Assembly: GCA_937921865.1 (NCBI GenBank)
Contig: CAKZWF010000003.1
Coordinates: 1 to 64,000, forward strand
Length of the DNA: 64,000 nucleotides
Origin: an uncultured Pseudomonadales bacterium
GTDB taxonomy: Bacteria; Pseudomonadota; Gammaproteobacteria; Pseudomonadales; Azotimanducaceae
Direction: 5' to 3'
Within the stretch, counting starts at the first letter, position 1. Every line of letters begins with the position of its first letter. The position numbers and the translations under genes are program-made. The notes beneath the pieces are model-generated. The model worked only from the letters and a program-made list of their open reading frames with translations. It searched no databases and was not told the origin of the DNA. Below are positions 24,771 to 33,444 of the stretch, piece after piece.

Positions 24771-26507
24771 TTGGCTTTCCAATTCGCGGTAAAAAACTGG
24801 CGCAGCTACATCCCGATCCTCGATGTGATCCGGGACTATCGCCGTGAGGATTTCCACCACGATCTGGTCGCCGGACTGATCGTTGGCATTATCACCGTTC
24901 CCCAGGCCATTGCTTACGCTTTCCTGGCAGGATTGCCGCCGCAAGCGGGCCTGTATGCCTGCCTGGTGCCCATGGTGATCTACGCACTGCTGGGTTCTTC
25001 GAAGCAGATGGTCGTGGGTCCGGTAGCGGTTGCCGCACTGATGGTGGCAGCCGCAGTAGGTGAACGCGCGGCAGCCGGTAGCGATGCCTATCTTGCGATA
25101 ACCACGGTGCTTTGCCTTCAGGCTGGACTGATTCTGCTCCTGTTGCGGGCATCCAACATGGGCGGAGTGGTCAATCTGCTCAGTCACCCGGTGATTTCCG
25201 GCTTCGTAAACGCCGCAGCTATCCTGATCATCGTCAGCCAGCTCGGTCCACTGCTGGGCATCGACAGCAGTCCAGGCAGTCCGCTGGAACGTCTGCACGA
25301 ACTTGGCCAGAGCATCACCTCGCTGAATCCGACCACCACCGCCACTGGTATCGGCAGCGCGCTGATCATGTGGCTGGTGCATCGCCATGGGGTGCGTTTC
25401 CTGCAGATTCTGGGCCTGCCGATTCCTGACAATCACGCCATCAGCCGACTGGGACCGCTGGTGGTCTGTGTCGTTGCTGTAGCAGCAGTGTGGTCCGGCG
25501 ACCTGGACACTCGTTTCGGCGTCTCTGTAATTGGTGAAGTACCTGGTGGGTTGCCAGATTTCACCCTGCCGCCATTCAATACCGAGCTGTGGCTTGATCT
25601 GTTACCCACATCGGCAATGATCGCAATCGTTGCCTATGTCGAGAGCTTTTCGATTGGCACCACACTGGCCAATCGACAGCGTTCGCGGGTCAACAGCAAT
25701 CAGGAGCTCATCGCGCTGGGTGCTGCCAATATCGGCGCGGCATTCACCGGCGCCTATCCGGTTGCCGGCAGCTTTTCCCGGTCGAGCGTGAACTATCAGG
25801 CCGGGGGTAGAACGCCGATCAGCTCTATCGTCTGCATGGTGGTCATTGTCGCTACCCTGCTGTTCTTTACCCCGCTATTCACGCTGCTGCCCCACGCAGC
25901 ACTGGCGGCCATTGTGATCATTTCCGTCATCGGCCTGATGGACTTTTCTGACCTGAAGAGTCATTGGCACGTCTACCGACAGGACACCATTACCCAGATG
26001 GTCACGCTGGTTACCGTGCTGGCGTTCGGGGTTGAAGCCGGACTGATCACCGGCGTCGCGTTGTCGATCGCGTTTTTCGTCCGCAAGACCAGCAAACCTC
26101 ACATCGCCATTGTCGGCAGAGTAGGTGACAGCGAACAGTTCCGCGCAGCCAAGCGCTACGATGTGGAAACTTTCGAACATGTCGCCGCTATCCGGGTTGA
26201 CGAGAGCCTGTTCTTTGCCAATGCCAATCAGGTGGAAAACAAGATCCTGAAAATCATTCAGCGCCGCTCCGGCACGCGTCACGTGGTACTGGTGTGTACG
26301 GCTGTGAACATGATTGATATCTCAGGTCTGGAGATGCTCTATCGGCTCAATCAGAATCTCGACCGGATGGGTGTGACGCTGCATTTTTCCGAGGTAAAGA
26401 ACCCGGTCATGCGGCAACTGGAAGCTACCAACTTCGTAATGGAACTGACTGGCAGCGTGTTTTTCACCACCGACCAGGCGATGAAAGACCTCAGCCAACG
26501 GCGCTGA
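24771..26507 (+). CDS. SulP-family anion/sulfate transporter with STAS domain
   Basis: A 578-residue transporter that starts at TTG 24771. It has about 12-14 helices (about 30-440), with the signature AGLIVGIITVPQAIAYAFLAG and ANIGAAFTGAYPVAGSFSRS. The C-terminal STAS domain (about 455-570) contains the loop NMIDISGLEML. SulP members carry sulfate, bicarbonate or dicarboxylates. A TACAAT -10-like hexamer at 24732-24737 is well placed for this gene, but the -35 is weak. The adjacent CPA2 antiporter on the same strand may be coexpressed. Confidence 0.9.
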   Translation: MAFQFAVKNWRSYIPILDVIRDYRREDFHHDLVAGLIVGIITVPQAIAYAFLAGLPPQAGLYACLVPMVIYALLGSSKQMVVGPVAVAALMVAAAVGERAAAGSDAYLAITTVLCLQAGLILLLLRASNMGGVVNLLSHPVISGFVNAAAILIIVSQLGPLLGIDSSPGSPLERLHELGQSITSLNPTTTATGIGSALIMWLVHRHGVRFLQILGLPIPDNHAISRLGPLVVCVVAVAAVWSGDLDTRFGVSVIGEVPGGLPDFTLPPFNTELWLDLLPTSAMIAIVAYVESFSIGTTLANRQRSRVNSNQELIALGAANIGAAFTGAYPVAGSFSRSSVNYQAGGRTPISSIVCMVVIVATLLFFTPLFTLLPHAALAAIVIISVIGLMDFSDLKSHWHVYRQDTITQMVTLVTVLAFGVEAGLITGVALSIAFFVRKTSKPHIAIVGRVGDSEQFRAAKRYDVETFEHVAAIRVDESLFFANANQVENKILKIIQRRSGTRHVVLVCTAVNMIDISGLEMLYRLNQNLDRMGVTLHFSEVKNPVMRQLEATNFVMELTGSVFFTTDQAMKDLSQRR

Positions 26508-26584
26508 CATAGACCTTTATCGGGCCCAGCGCAGTCAGCCAGGGTATGATCCACACTGTCGTTCGCAATTCGTGACAGACATTC

Positions 26585-27811
26585 ATGGAGCTGGATTCAG
26601 GTAGCGGCCTGTTATTGATCACACTCGGAGTGATGCTGACTCTGGGTCCGTTGATCAAGGCAGTCTGTCAGCGAATCCGCATCCCGATATCTGTCGGTCA
26701 TATCCTGCTTGGCCTCACGGTCGGGTCGATGCTCAAGCCGCTGGATGCACTGGCATCGCCGGTATTCGAAGGTTCATTCGCGGTCCTTGCCCAGCTTGGT
26801 ATCGTTGCACTGCTGTTCCGGGTCGGCTTGCGCAGCCATACCAGTGCCCTGCTGGAAAAGCTGCCAGACGCCAGCGTGATCTGGATCGTCAACGTTGCCG
26901 GGACTTTCGGGGCTGGCTATCTTGTCGCGCGCTATGGCTTGGACTGGTCAATAGAAACCAGCCTGGTGATCGGCACCGCGTTTACCGCCACCAGCATCGC
27001 CGTGTCGCTGGCTGCCTGGGACGAATTGGGCATGGTGAATTCGGACACCGCAACAACCCTGCTCGATGTGGCAGAACTTGACGATCTGTCTGCGGCAGTG
27101 CTGCTGGCCATACTCCTGGGTGCTCTGCCAGTGATGTTGAATGGCAGCAACGGATTATGGCTTCAGGTGGGCGCATCCTCTGTGACTGTGATGATCAAGC
27201 TGGCTGTGTTCATTCTCGGCTGTTATCTCTTTGCTCACTATTTCGAAGCCCCGTTTACCCACCTGAATCGCCAACTGGGTAATTCTCCGTTCTCGATGAC
27301 CCTGTGCATTCTGGGTGTCGGCCTGGTCATCGCCGCCATCGCCGGAGCGCTGGGTTTTTCAATCGCTGTCGGCGCCTTTTTCGCTGGACTGGCTTTCAGC
27401 CGAGATCCGGAGGCCGTTCGTGAGGACGGTGGGTTCACTTACTTATATGAGTTTCTGACCCCGTTCTTTTTCATCCATATCGGCATGCAGACGGACTTCA
27501 GCGTGCTGCTCCAGGCTGGTGACATTGGCCTGATCCTGTTTGCCGCTGCTGCCATCTCAAAGCTGTTGTTCACTGCTGCGCCCGCGTTGCTGTCCATGTC
27601 ACGCGGCGACGCTGTGACCCTGGGTGTGAGCATGATTCCTCGCGCGGAGATTGCGCTGGTAGTCATCTACGAATGCCGCGCGATTGACAGCCGCATCGTT
27701 CCGCCGGAGGTATTTGCCGGAATGGTGCTGGTCTCATTGGCGACCAGCGTTCTGGCGCCTATTGTGTTGAGGCTGGTTTTGAACACTCAAAGTGGTACGC
27801 CCGAAACCTGA
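26585..27811 (+). CDS. CPA2-type cation:proton antiporter, membrane domain only
   Basis: A 408-residue protein with about 12 helices. The first is LLLITLGVMLTLGPLIKAVC, followed by RIRIPISVGHILLGLTVGS. The ion-site helix contains AELDDLSAAVLLAIL, with the paired Asp of the family. There is no TrkA-N domain, so it is a short Kef/NapA-like antiporter and not regulated by NAD binding. The expected activity is Na+ or K+ exchange for protons. It follows SulP after 77 bp. Confidence 0.88.
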   Translation: MELDSGSGLLLITLGVMLTLGPLIKAVCQRIRIPISVGHILLGLTVGSMLKPLDALASPVFEGSFAVLAQLGIVALLFRVGLRSHTSALLEKLPDASVIWIVNVAGTFGAGYLVARYGLDWSIETSLVIGTAFTATSIAVSLAAWDELGMVNSDTATTLLDVAELDDLSAAVLLAILLGALPVMLNGSNGLWLQVGASSVTVMIKLAVFILGCYLFAHYFEAPFTHLNRQLGNSPFSMTLCILGVGLVIAAIAGALGFSIAVGAFFAGLAFSRDPEAVREDGGFTYLYEFLTPFFFIHIGMQTDFSVLLQAGDIGLILFAAAAISKLLFTAAPALLSMSRGDAVTLGVSMIPRAEIALVVIYECRAIDSRIVPPEVFAGMVLVSLATSVLAPIVLRLVLNTQSGTPET

Positions 27812-27854
27812 AAAATGATAGCTTCAGCGCTGACAATGCTTCGGGGAGAAGACA

Positions 27855-29408
27855 GTGTATCCAGGAAAATGGGCGCAAGAGTGTCCTGACAAGCCCGCCC
27901 TCATTCATTCCGTGAACGGCGAAACGGTCACCCACCAACAACTCAATGACCGCTCAAACCAGCTCGCGCAGTTGATGTGGCACCAGGGTTTACGGCCCGG
28001 CGATCACATGGCCATCTTCATGGAAAACAATCTGCGCTACTTTGATGTCGTCTGGGCTGCAATGCGTTCAGGGCTGTATATCACCACGATTAATCGTTAT
28101 CTCACCGGTGAAGAGGCCGCCTATATCCTCGAAAACTGTGAAGCTCAGGTGCTCGTGACATCAAAGAAGCTTGCTGCAGTGGCTGAAGAACTTCTGGATG
28201 AGGCACCGCGATGTCAGCGCTGGCTGATGATTGATGGCGTCAGCGAGGGCTTCGAGTCATACGAGGACGCAATAGCCGCCTTTCCAGCCCAACCGCTGGC
28301 CGATGAGCCAAGCGGCGCCTTCATGCTCTACAGTTCCGGTACTACGGGCCGCCCGAAAGGCATCCTGCGGCCGCTGCCCGACAGCAAAATCCACGAAGAC
28401 GCTGGCCCCGTTGGAGCGCTGCAGCGCGCGCTCTGGGGATTCGATGAGAACACCGTGTATCTGTCCACGGCCCCACTCTACCATTCTGCACCCATTGGCT
28501 TTACCACCGCGGCACTGGCTTTGGGCGGCACAGTCGTCGTAATGCCGAGATTTGATGAGGTCGGTGCGCTTGCCGCGATAGAACAACACCGGGTCACTCA
28601 CAGCCAATGGGTACCAACTATGTTTACCCGGATGTTGAAACTACCTGAAGCCGAACGCAGCGGATTCGACCTATCCAGTCATAAGGTTGCCATTCACGCA
28701 GCCGCACCCTGCCCGGCGGGCATCAAATCGCAGATGTTCGACTGGTGGGGCAACATTCTTTATGAGTACTACGGCGGCACCGAACTCAATGGACTGACTC
28801 ATTGTGGTCCCGAAGAGTGGCTCGCTCACAAAGGCACGGTTGGCAAAGCTGTACTCGGCACCATCCACATCTGCGACGAAGATGGTAACGAGTTGCCCAA
28901 CGGAGAACCCGGTCTGGTTTACTTTGAACTGCCGGCAATGCCTTTTGAATATCTGAAAGACCCTGGCAAAACCAAAGACGCCCAGCACCCGCAGCACGCC
29001 AACTGGAGCGCGCTGGGCGATGTCGGCTATCTTGACGACGACGGTTTTCTCTATCTGACCGACCGCGCCACCTTCATGATCATTTCCGGCGGTGTGAACA
29101 TTTACCCTCAGGAAATTGAAGACGCGATGGTCATGCATGCCAAAATCGCCGATGTTGCAGTTGTCGGTGTGCCTAACGAAGAAATGGGTGAAGAAGTCAA
29201 AGCGGTTGTTCAGCTGGCCGAAAACATCCCTGCCAGCGACGAAGTTGCGGAGGAGCTCCTCGCTTTCGCACGTGAACACATCGCCCACTACAAATGCCCT
29301 CGTAGCATCGATTTCATGGACGAACTGCCCAGACTCCCGACCGGTAAACTCTACAAGCGGCTGCTCAAGGATGCCTACTGGGGCAAAACGGGTTCAAAGA
29401 TCGTGTGA
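27855..29408 (+). CDS. AMP-forming acyl-CoA synthetase
   Basis: A 517-residue ANL-family ligase that starts at GTG 27855 behind GGGGAG. It has the P-loop LYSSGTTGRPKG, the A5 motif YEYYGGTE and A7-like LGDVGYLDDDGFLYLTDR. The A8 hinge is IISGGVNIYPQEIE, and the catalytic Lys is in LPTGKLYKR. It would activate a carboxylic acid to an acyl-CoA for the dehydrogenases and hydratases that follow on both strands. It converges with a crotonase only 4 bp away. Chain length or substrate cannot be read. Confidence 0.92.
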   Translation: MYPGKWAQECPDKPALIHSVNGETVTHQQLNDRSNQLAQLMWHQGLRPGDHMAIFMENNLRYFDVVWAAMRSGLYITTINRYLTGEEAAYILENCEAQVLVTSKKLAAVAEELLDEAPRCQRWLMIDGVSEGFESYEDAIAAFPAQPLADEPSGAFMLYSSGTTGRPKGILRPLPDSKIHEDAGPVGALQRALWGFDENTVYLSTAPLYHSAPIGFTTAALALGGTVVVMPRFDEVGALAAIEQHRVTHSQWVPTMFTRMLKLPEAERSGFDLSSHKVAIHAAAPCPAGIKSQMFDWWGNILYEYYGGTELNGLTHCGPEEWLAHKGTVGKAVLGTIHICDEDGNELPNGEPGLVYFELPAMPFEYLKDPGKTKDAQHPQHANWSALGDVGYLDDDGFLYLTDRATFMIISGGVNIYPQEIEDAMVMHAKIADVAVVGVPNEEMGEEVKAVVQLAENIPASDEVAEELLAFAREHIAHYKCPRSIDFMDELPRLPTGKLYKRLLKDAYWGKTGSKIV

Positions 29409-29412
29409 TCCG

Positions 29413-30249
29413 CTATTCTGCATCCGCCACTCGACCACTGAGCTTCGCAACCTCGAGTTCACCTTCCCGGGTCTGGCCACCCATGTCGAGAAAGCGCTGC
29501 ATATAGACGGGCGCGTCTTCGGTGCGCAGTAACTCCTGAAACAGGTACGCTTCTTCAAGCATGCCGCTTTTAAGGTCCGGGTGCCCTGCGTCTACGGAAC
29601 GTTTGGCCAGGCGCACTGCCGCAACCGGAAAAGAAGCAATCCGTTTCGCCAGCTTGTCGACAAAGCCGCCAATCTCATCCGCGGCGAAAATACGATTCAG
29701 ATAACCCCACCGCTCAGCGGTTTCGGCATCGAGATCATCTGCGCCAAGAATGACTTCCAGCGCCCGCGCTCTGCCCATCAGTCTCGGTAATCGCTGGGTA
29801 CCAGTGCCGCCGGGAAGAATACCGATGGGCACTTCCATCTGATTGATCTTGGTTTTACCTGATACCCCGAAACGCATGTCACAGCTGGCAGCAAGTTCGC
29901 TGCCACCGCCGCCCACCCGGCCTTCTATCTGGGCAATGGTGACTTTATCCATAGTCCGAAAACGTTCACACATCTGATGAAAAGCATTGAGCTCGGTACC
30001 CCGGGTTGCTGGGGTATCGGTCGGGAAAGTCAGAATTGCCGAGACATCGAAATGCGCCAGAAAGAAATCCGGATCGGCGCTTTTCAGCACAACGACCGTC
30101 AGCTGATCATCAGCGCTGAGCTCCTGACTGAGCGAATCCAACTCCACAAAGAGTGCTGGCGTAATCAGATTGATCGGCGGATTGTCGATGATCACTGTGG
30201 CCATTCGGCCCGTAACGTTCACCTGCAGGTGTTGATAGTCATAACTCAC
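29413..30249 (-). CDS. Enoyl-CoA hydratase/isomerase (crotonase), both catalytic Glu present
   Basis: About 278 residues. The frame is open to 30468, but that part is translated from a tandem repeat and is not protein-like. I set the start at GTG 30249 because AGGAGGGG lies 8 bases before it. The crotonase core has VGGGGSELAASCDM (first Glu) and QMEVPIGILPGG (second Glu), so hydratase activity is expected. The predicted -10 of its promoter is TATAGT at 30281-30286. The C-terminal tail (GGQTREGELEVAKLSG) is longer than in the minimal crotonases. Confidence 0.86.
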   Translation of the reverse strand: MSYDYQHLQVNVTGRMATVIIDNPPINLITPALFVELDSLSQELSADDQLTVVVLKSADPDFFLAHFDVSAILTFPTDTPATRGTELNAFHQMCERFRTMDKVTIAQIEGRVGGGGSELAASCDMRFGVSGKTKINQMEVPIGILPGGTGTQRLPRLMGRARALEVILGADDLDAETAERWGYLNRIFAADEIGGFVDKLAKRIASFPVAAVRLAKRSVDAGHPDLKSGMLEEAYLFQELLRTEDAPVYMQRFLDMGGQTREGELEVAKLSGRVADAE

Positions 30250-30280
30250 GATGGATTCCCCTCCTGTGGATACTGACTCG

Positions 30281-30286
30281 ACTATA
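30281..30286 (-). promoter_or_regulatory. Predicted -10 box for the crotonase, next to the tandem repeat
   Basis: TATAGT on the minus strand matches the -10 consensus at five of six positions and lies 32 bases before the GTG start. The nearest -35-like hexamer, TTGGCA (30307-30302), is 15 bp away, which is shorter than ideal, and it belongs to the degenerate first copy of the repeat. Confidence 0.4.
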
Positions 30287-30291
30287 GCGCC

Positions 30292-30445
30292 ACCTGCGCG
30301 CTGCCAACAGAAGCACCTGCTGCGGACTGCCAAAAAAGGCGCCTGCTGCGGGCTGCCAAATAAAGCGCCTGCTGCGGACTGCAAAATAAAGCGTCTGCTG
30401 CGAGCTGCCAAAAAAGGCGCCTGCTGCGGGCTGCCAAATAAAGAG
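30292..30445. repeat. 26-bp tandem repeat, five copies plus one degenerate copy
   Basis: Copies start at 30316, 30342, 30368, 30394 and 30420, all exactly 26 bp, with a degenerate copy at 30292-30315. The core is C/T-CTGCTGCGGRCTGCC followed by an A-rich part. Copies 1 and 4 share the tail AAAAAAGGCG; copies 2 and 5 share AAATAAAG. That gives a second-order period of 78 bp, as if a three-copy block had been duplicated. Copies 1, 2, 4 and 5 and the degenerate copy carry TTGGCA (a -35-like hexamer) on the minus strand. There are no spacers, so it is not CRISPR. It fills the divergent promoter region of two catabolic genes. Confidence 0.9.
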
Positions 30446-30474
30446 ATGCTGGAGCCAGCGCAGTTCAATTACGG

Positions 30475-30480
30475 CATAAT
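30475..30480 (+). promoter_or_regulatory. Predicted -10 box for the M20-ChaC-dehydrogenase operon
   Basis: CATAAT matches the -10 consensus at five of six positions. RNA would start near 30487, just before the GGAGG ribosome site at 30494-30498. No good -35 is visible at the right distance. The last repeat copy ends 29 bp upstream of this box, where an activator or the -35 would lie. Confidence 0.35.
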
Positions 30481-30505
30481 CTTTACCAATCTCGGAGGCA
30501 GAAAG

Positions 30506-31696
30506 ATGAACAACTGGGACGCAACCCGCAGCGCGATACTCAACCGCATCGACGACCTGGCAGATGAACTGGTCACCGTGTCCAGATCCATTCACGCTCA
30601 TCCCGAACTCGCGTTCGAAGAACACCACGCCGCCGGGCTGTTGAGTGACACCCTGGAAGATCACGGGCTGTCGGTGAAGCGTGGTGTCTACACCCTGGAT
30701 ACCGCATTCGAAACTCAGCTGGCAACCCGGGGCGATGGACCCAACGCAGCCATTCTGGCCGAGTACGACGCACTGCCGGGGATTGGCCACGCCTGCGGTC
30801 ACAACCTGATCGCGACGGCAGCGCTGGGCGCCACCCTTGGCCTGCAGGCGGTCGCTTCCGAGCTGCCGGGAACCCTTACCCTGCTGGGCACGCCGGCTGA
30901 GGAGAGAGGTGGCGGCAAAGAGCTGATGGCCCGCGCCGGTGCGTTTGACACAGTCAGCGCGGCGATGATGATTCACCCTGCCGGCGTCAATCTGACCAGC
31001 ATGCCCTGTATCTGTGTCGCGGAAGTGGAAGTGATTTATCACGGCCGCTCAGCCCACGCCTCAGCGATGCCTCATCGCGGCATCAACGCTCTCGACGGCC
31101 TGCTGCTCGCGTATCAGGCGATTTCCAATCTTCGCCAGCACATTCGCGACAACGAGCGCATCCACGGCATCGTCACTGAAGGCGGTCAGGCACCAAATAT
31201 TGTGCCGGATCGTGCAGTTGGCAATTTTTATGTGCGCGCCGCAGACGAAAAGAAGCTGGCGGCGCTCAAACCACGAGTGCAGGCCTGTTTTGAGGCTGGC
31301 GCAAAAGGTAGCGGCGCAGAAGTAGAAGTGCGCTGGGCAAATGTCGATTACCTGGACCTGAACACCAACTGGCCGCTGGCGGAGTGTTTCGAAAAACACG
31401 GCGAATCGATTGGCCGGGAATTTCTGCACCCGGACGCGCTCGGCGGCGCCGGCAGCACAGATATGGGTAATGTCAGCTATCGGGTACCGTCCATCCATCC
31501 CATGCTCGCATCAGCCCCGGCAAACGTGGTCATCCACCATCCGGACTTCGCCCAGTGGGCGGGTTCTGAGATGGGTGACGCCGCAGCGCTGGACGGCGCA
31601 AAGATTCTGGCGCTGACCGCAGCCGAGTATCTGCGCTCAAAAGATCTGCAGCAGCAGGTAGAGCAGTCATTTTCGGTTTCCGCAGGATTGAGCTGA
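30506..31696 (+). CDS. M20-family amidohydrolase (AbgB/HipO-like)
   Basis: A 396-residue metallopeptidase from ATG 30506 with GGAGG 7 bases before it. The in-frame opening that begins at 30251 reads the tandem repeat and is rejected. Metal-site motifs are IHAHPELAFEE, EYDALPGIGHACGHNL and GTPAEERGGGK. The dimerisation domain holds GRSAHASAMPHRGINALD. It would cleave an N-acyl amino acid or aminobenzoyl-glutamate-like amide. A gamma-glutamylcyclotransferase starts at the next base, as an abutting gene. Confidence 0.9.
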   Translation: MNNWDATRSAILNRIDDLADELVTVSRSIHAHPELAFEEHHAAGLLSDTLEDHGLSVKRGVYTLDTAFETQLATRGDGPNAAILAEYDALPGIGHACGHNLIATAALGATLGLQAVASELPGTLTLLGTPAEERGGGKELMARAGAFDTVSAAMMIHPAGVNLTSMPCICVAEVEVIYHGRSAHASAMPHRGINALDGLLLAYQAISNLRQHIRDNERIHGIVTEGGQAPNIVPDRAVGNFYVRAADEKKLAALKPRVQACFEAGAKGSGAEVEVRWANVDYLDLNTNWPLAECFEKHGESIGREFLHPDALGGAGSTDMGNVSYRVPSIHPMLASAPANVVIHHPDFAQWAGSEMGDAAALDGAKILALTAAEYLRSKDLQQQVEQSFSVSAGLS

Positions 31697-32233
31697 GTGA
31701 CGAGCTGGATTTTCGGCTACGGTTCTCTGATCTGGCGACCGGATATCCCGTTCGAACGCCAGCAGCCCGCCCGGATTTACGGCTGGCAACGGCGTTTCTG
31801 GCAGGGTTCACACGACCATCGCGGCCTGCCGGATGCCCCCGGGCGAGTGGTTACCCTGGTGCCTGAAGCGGCAGCTTACTGCGACGGCATGGCTTATCAG
31901 GTAGCAGCTGAAGTCATCGCTGAAGTTTTCGAAACCCTTGATCACCGGGAGAAGAATGGCTACCAGCGCTTCGACGTCGACCTGCATTTCGGCGAACAGC
32001 CACCGACCCCCGGGTTGGTCTACATTGCCCCACAGGACAACCATGCTTACCTCGGTCCGGCCTCCACCCGGCAGATCGCAACCCAGATTCTTACCAGCGC
32101 CGGTCCCAGCGGTCACAACGTCGACTATCTGCTGGCGTTGGCAGACGCGTTGCGCTCGCTCGACGCTGACGACCCGCACGTCTTTGAACTCGAAGCCGAA
32201 GTAGTCAGGAACAGCACAGAGAAACGCCCATGA
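31697..32233 (+). CDS. ChaC-like gamma-glutamylcyclotransferase
   Basis: A 178-residue enzyme of the glutathione-specific ChaC type, which releases 5-oxoproline from gamma-glutamyl peptides. The N-terminal substrate loop is FGYGSLIWRPD, and the catalytic Glu lies in LDHREKNGY. The start is GTG, directly after the M20 stop (TGA-GTG). The next gene starts 4 bp before its end. Pairing with a peptidase suggests gamma-glutamyl or glutathione-conjugate turnover (inference). Confidence 0.88.
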   Translation: MTSWIFGYGSLIWRPDIPFERQQPARIYGWQRRFWQGSHDHRGLPDAPGRVVTLVPEAAAYCDGMAYQVAAEVIAEVFETLDHREKNGYQRFDVDLHFGEQPPTPGLVYIAPQDNHAYLGPASTRQIATQILTSAGPSGHNVDYLLALADALRSLDADDPHVFELEAEVVRNSTEKRP

Positions 32234-33423
32234 ATGTCAGCTTCAGCCCCGAACACCAGGCCTTCCGCGATGAGGTGAGGCGCTTTCTTGATCGTGCCCT
32301 GGACAGTGAGCTGCGCGAAGCGCAGGCCCGCTGCCCCGGTATTTTTCTCGACTACGACTTCAACATCCGCTGGCACCGGATCCTGCACAAGCAGGGCTGG
32401 GTGGCACCAGCCTGGCCCCGGCAATATGGCGGCACCGGCTGGGATCTGACTCAGCGTTATCTGTGGACCCGGGAGACTACCCTGGCCGGAGCCCCCAGCC
32501 TTGCGCCGATGGGTCTGGGCATGTGCGGCCCGATGCTCATTGGCTGCGGGTCCCAGGGCCAGAAAGACTATTACCTGCCACGTATTCTCTCCGGCGAGGA
32601 TTACTGGTGCCAGGGCTACTCAGAACCCGCATCCGGATCTGATCTGGCCTCGCTGAAACTCCAGGCACGTCAGGAAGGCGAGCACCTGGTGCTCAACGGC
32701 AGCAAGATCTGGACAACCCATGCCCATGTTGCCAACCGCATGTTCTGCCTGGTGCGCAGTGACGATACCGGCAAACCCCAGCAGGGAATCACCTTTTTAC
32801 TGCTGGACATGGCTAGCCCAGGCATCAGCGTCGAGCCGATTGTGTTCGCATCCGGCACCCATGAGGTCAATCAGGTGTTCTTTGACGACGTCCGGGTGCC
32901 GGTGACCAATGTCGTCGGTGAGCTTAACCAGGGCTGGCAGGTGGCCAAGTACCTGCTGGAATTCGAACGTGGCGGAGGCGGTACAGCCGCCCAGCAGAGC
33001 GCGCTGGATCGGGTACGCAAACTGGCCGCAGGGGTCACCACGGACTCGGGCACACTGCTCGAAGATCCGGACTATAAATCCCGCCTGGATCGCACCGAGA
33101 TCGAACTCCAAGCGGTGCAATACACCGAACTGCGAATCATGGCCGCACTTTCCAAAGGACAGAATCCCGGACCGGAGTCTTCCATCATGAAAAATCTCGG
33201 CGCAAATCTCAGCCAGCGTATTACCGAACTGGCACTGGAGGCTGTCGGTGACTACATCACCCCGGATCAGCCCTGGCAGCCCGGCAACAACGCACAACCG
33301 CTCGGACCAGCTGGCGGCAGCACGGCCCTGCCGAGATATTTCAACCTGCGCGCCAGCTCCATTGCCGGGGGCAGCAACGAGGTGCAGAAAAACATTGTCG
33401 CCAAGCTGGTGCTTGGCCTGTGA
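32230..33423 (+). CDS. Acyl-CoA dehydrogenase (FadE17-like)
   Basis: A 397-residue flavoenzyme. It contains the substrate and FAD-binding segment CQGYSEPASGSDLASL, then NGSKIWTTHAH and the C-terminal SSIAGGSNEVQKNI of the ACAD fold. This subgroup often carries out alpha-beta oxidation of branched or steroid-derived CoA esters. Its ATG overlaps the end of the ChaC gene by 4 bp. A crotonase gene follows 21 bp later, giving a dehydrogenation-hydration pair. Confidence 0.9.
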   Translation: MNVSFSPEHQAFRDEVRRFLDRALDSELREAQARCPGIFLDYDFNIRWHRILHKQGWVAPAWPRQYGGTGWDLTQRYLWTRETTLAGAPSLAPMGLGMCGPMLIGCGSQGQKDYYLPRILSGEDYWCQGYSEPASGSDLASLKLQARQEGEHLVLNGSKIWTTHAHVANRMFCLVRSDDTGKPQQGITFLLLDMASPGISVEPIVFASGTHEVNQVFFDDVRVPVTNVVGELNQGWQVAKYLLEFERGGGGTAAQQSALDRVRKLAAGVTTDSGTLLEDPDYKSRLDRTEIELQAVQYTELRIMAALSKGQNPGPESSIMKNLGANLSQRITELALEAVGDYITPDQPWQPGNNAQPLGPAGGSTALPRYFNLRASSIAGGSNEVQKNIVAKLVLGL

Positions 33424-33444
33424 ATTGTTCATCTGGAGCACGTT

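Noticed and set aside
24690..25436. Minus-strand frame opposite SulP
   Set aside because: His/Gln-rich composition typical of antisense reading; the adhC promoter region would be inside it.
30292..30445. Possible CRISPR array
   Set aside because: Copies follow each other without unique spacers, and no cas genes are near.
30250..30468. N-terminal extension of the crotonase through the tandem repeat
   Set aside because: The residues are translated repeat units, and a strong AGGAGGGG site marks GTG 30249.
30251..30505. N-terminal extension of the M20 protein through the tandem repeat
   Set aside because: Same repeat read on the other strand; GGAGG marks ATG 30506.
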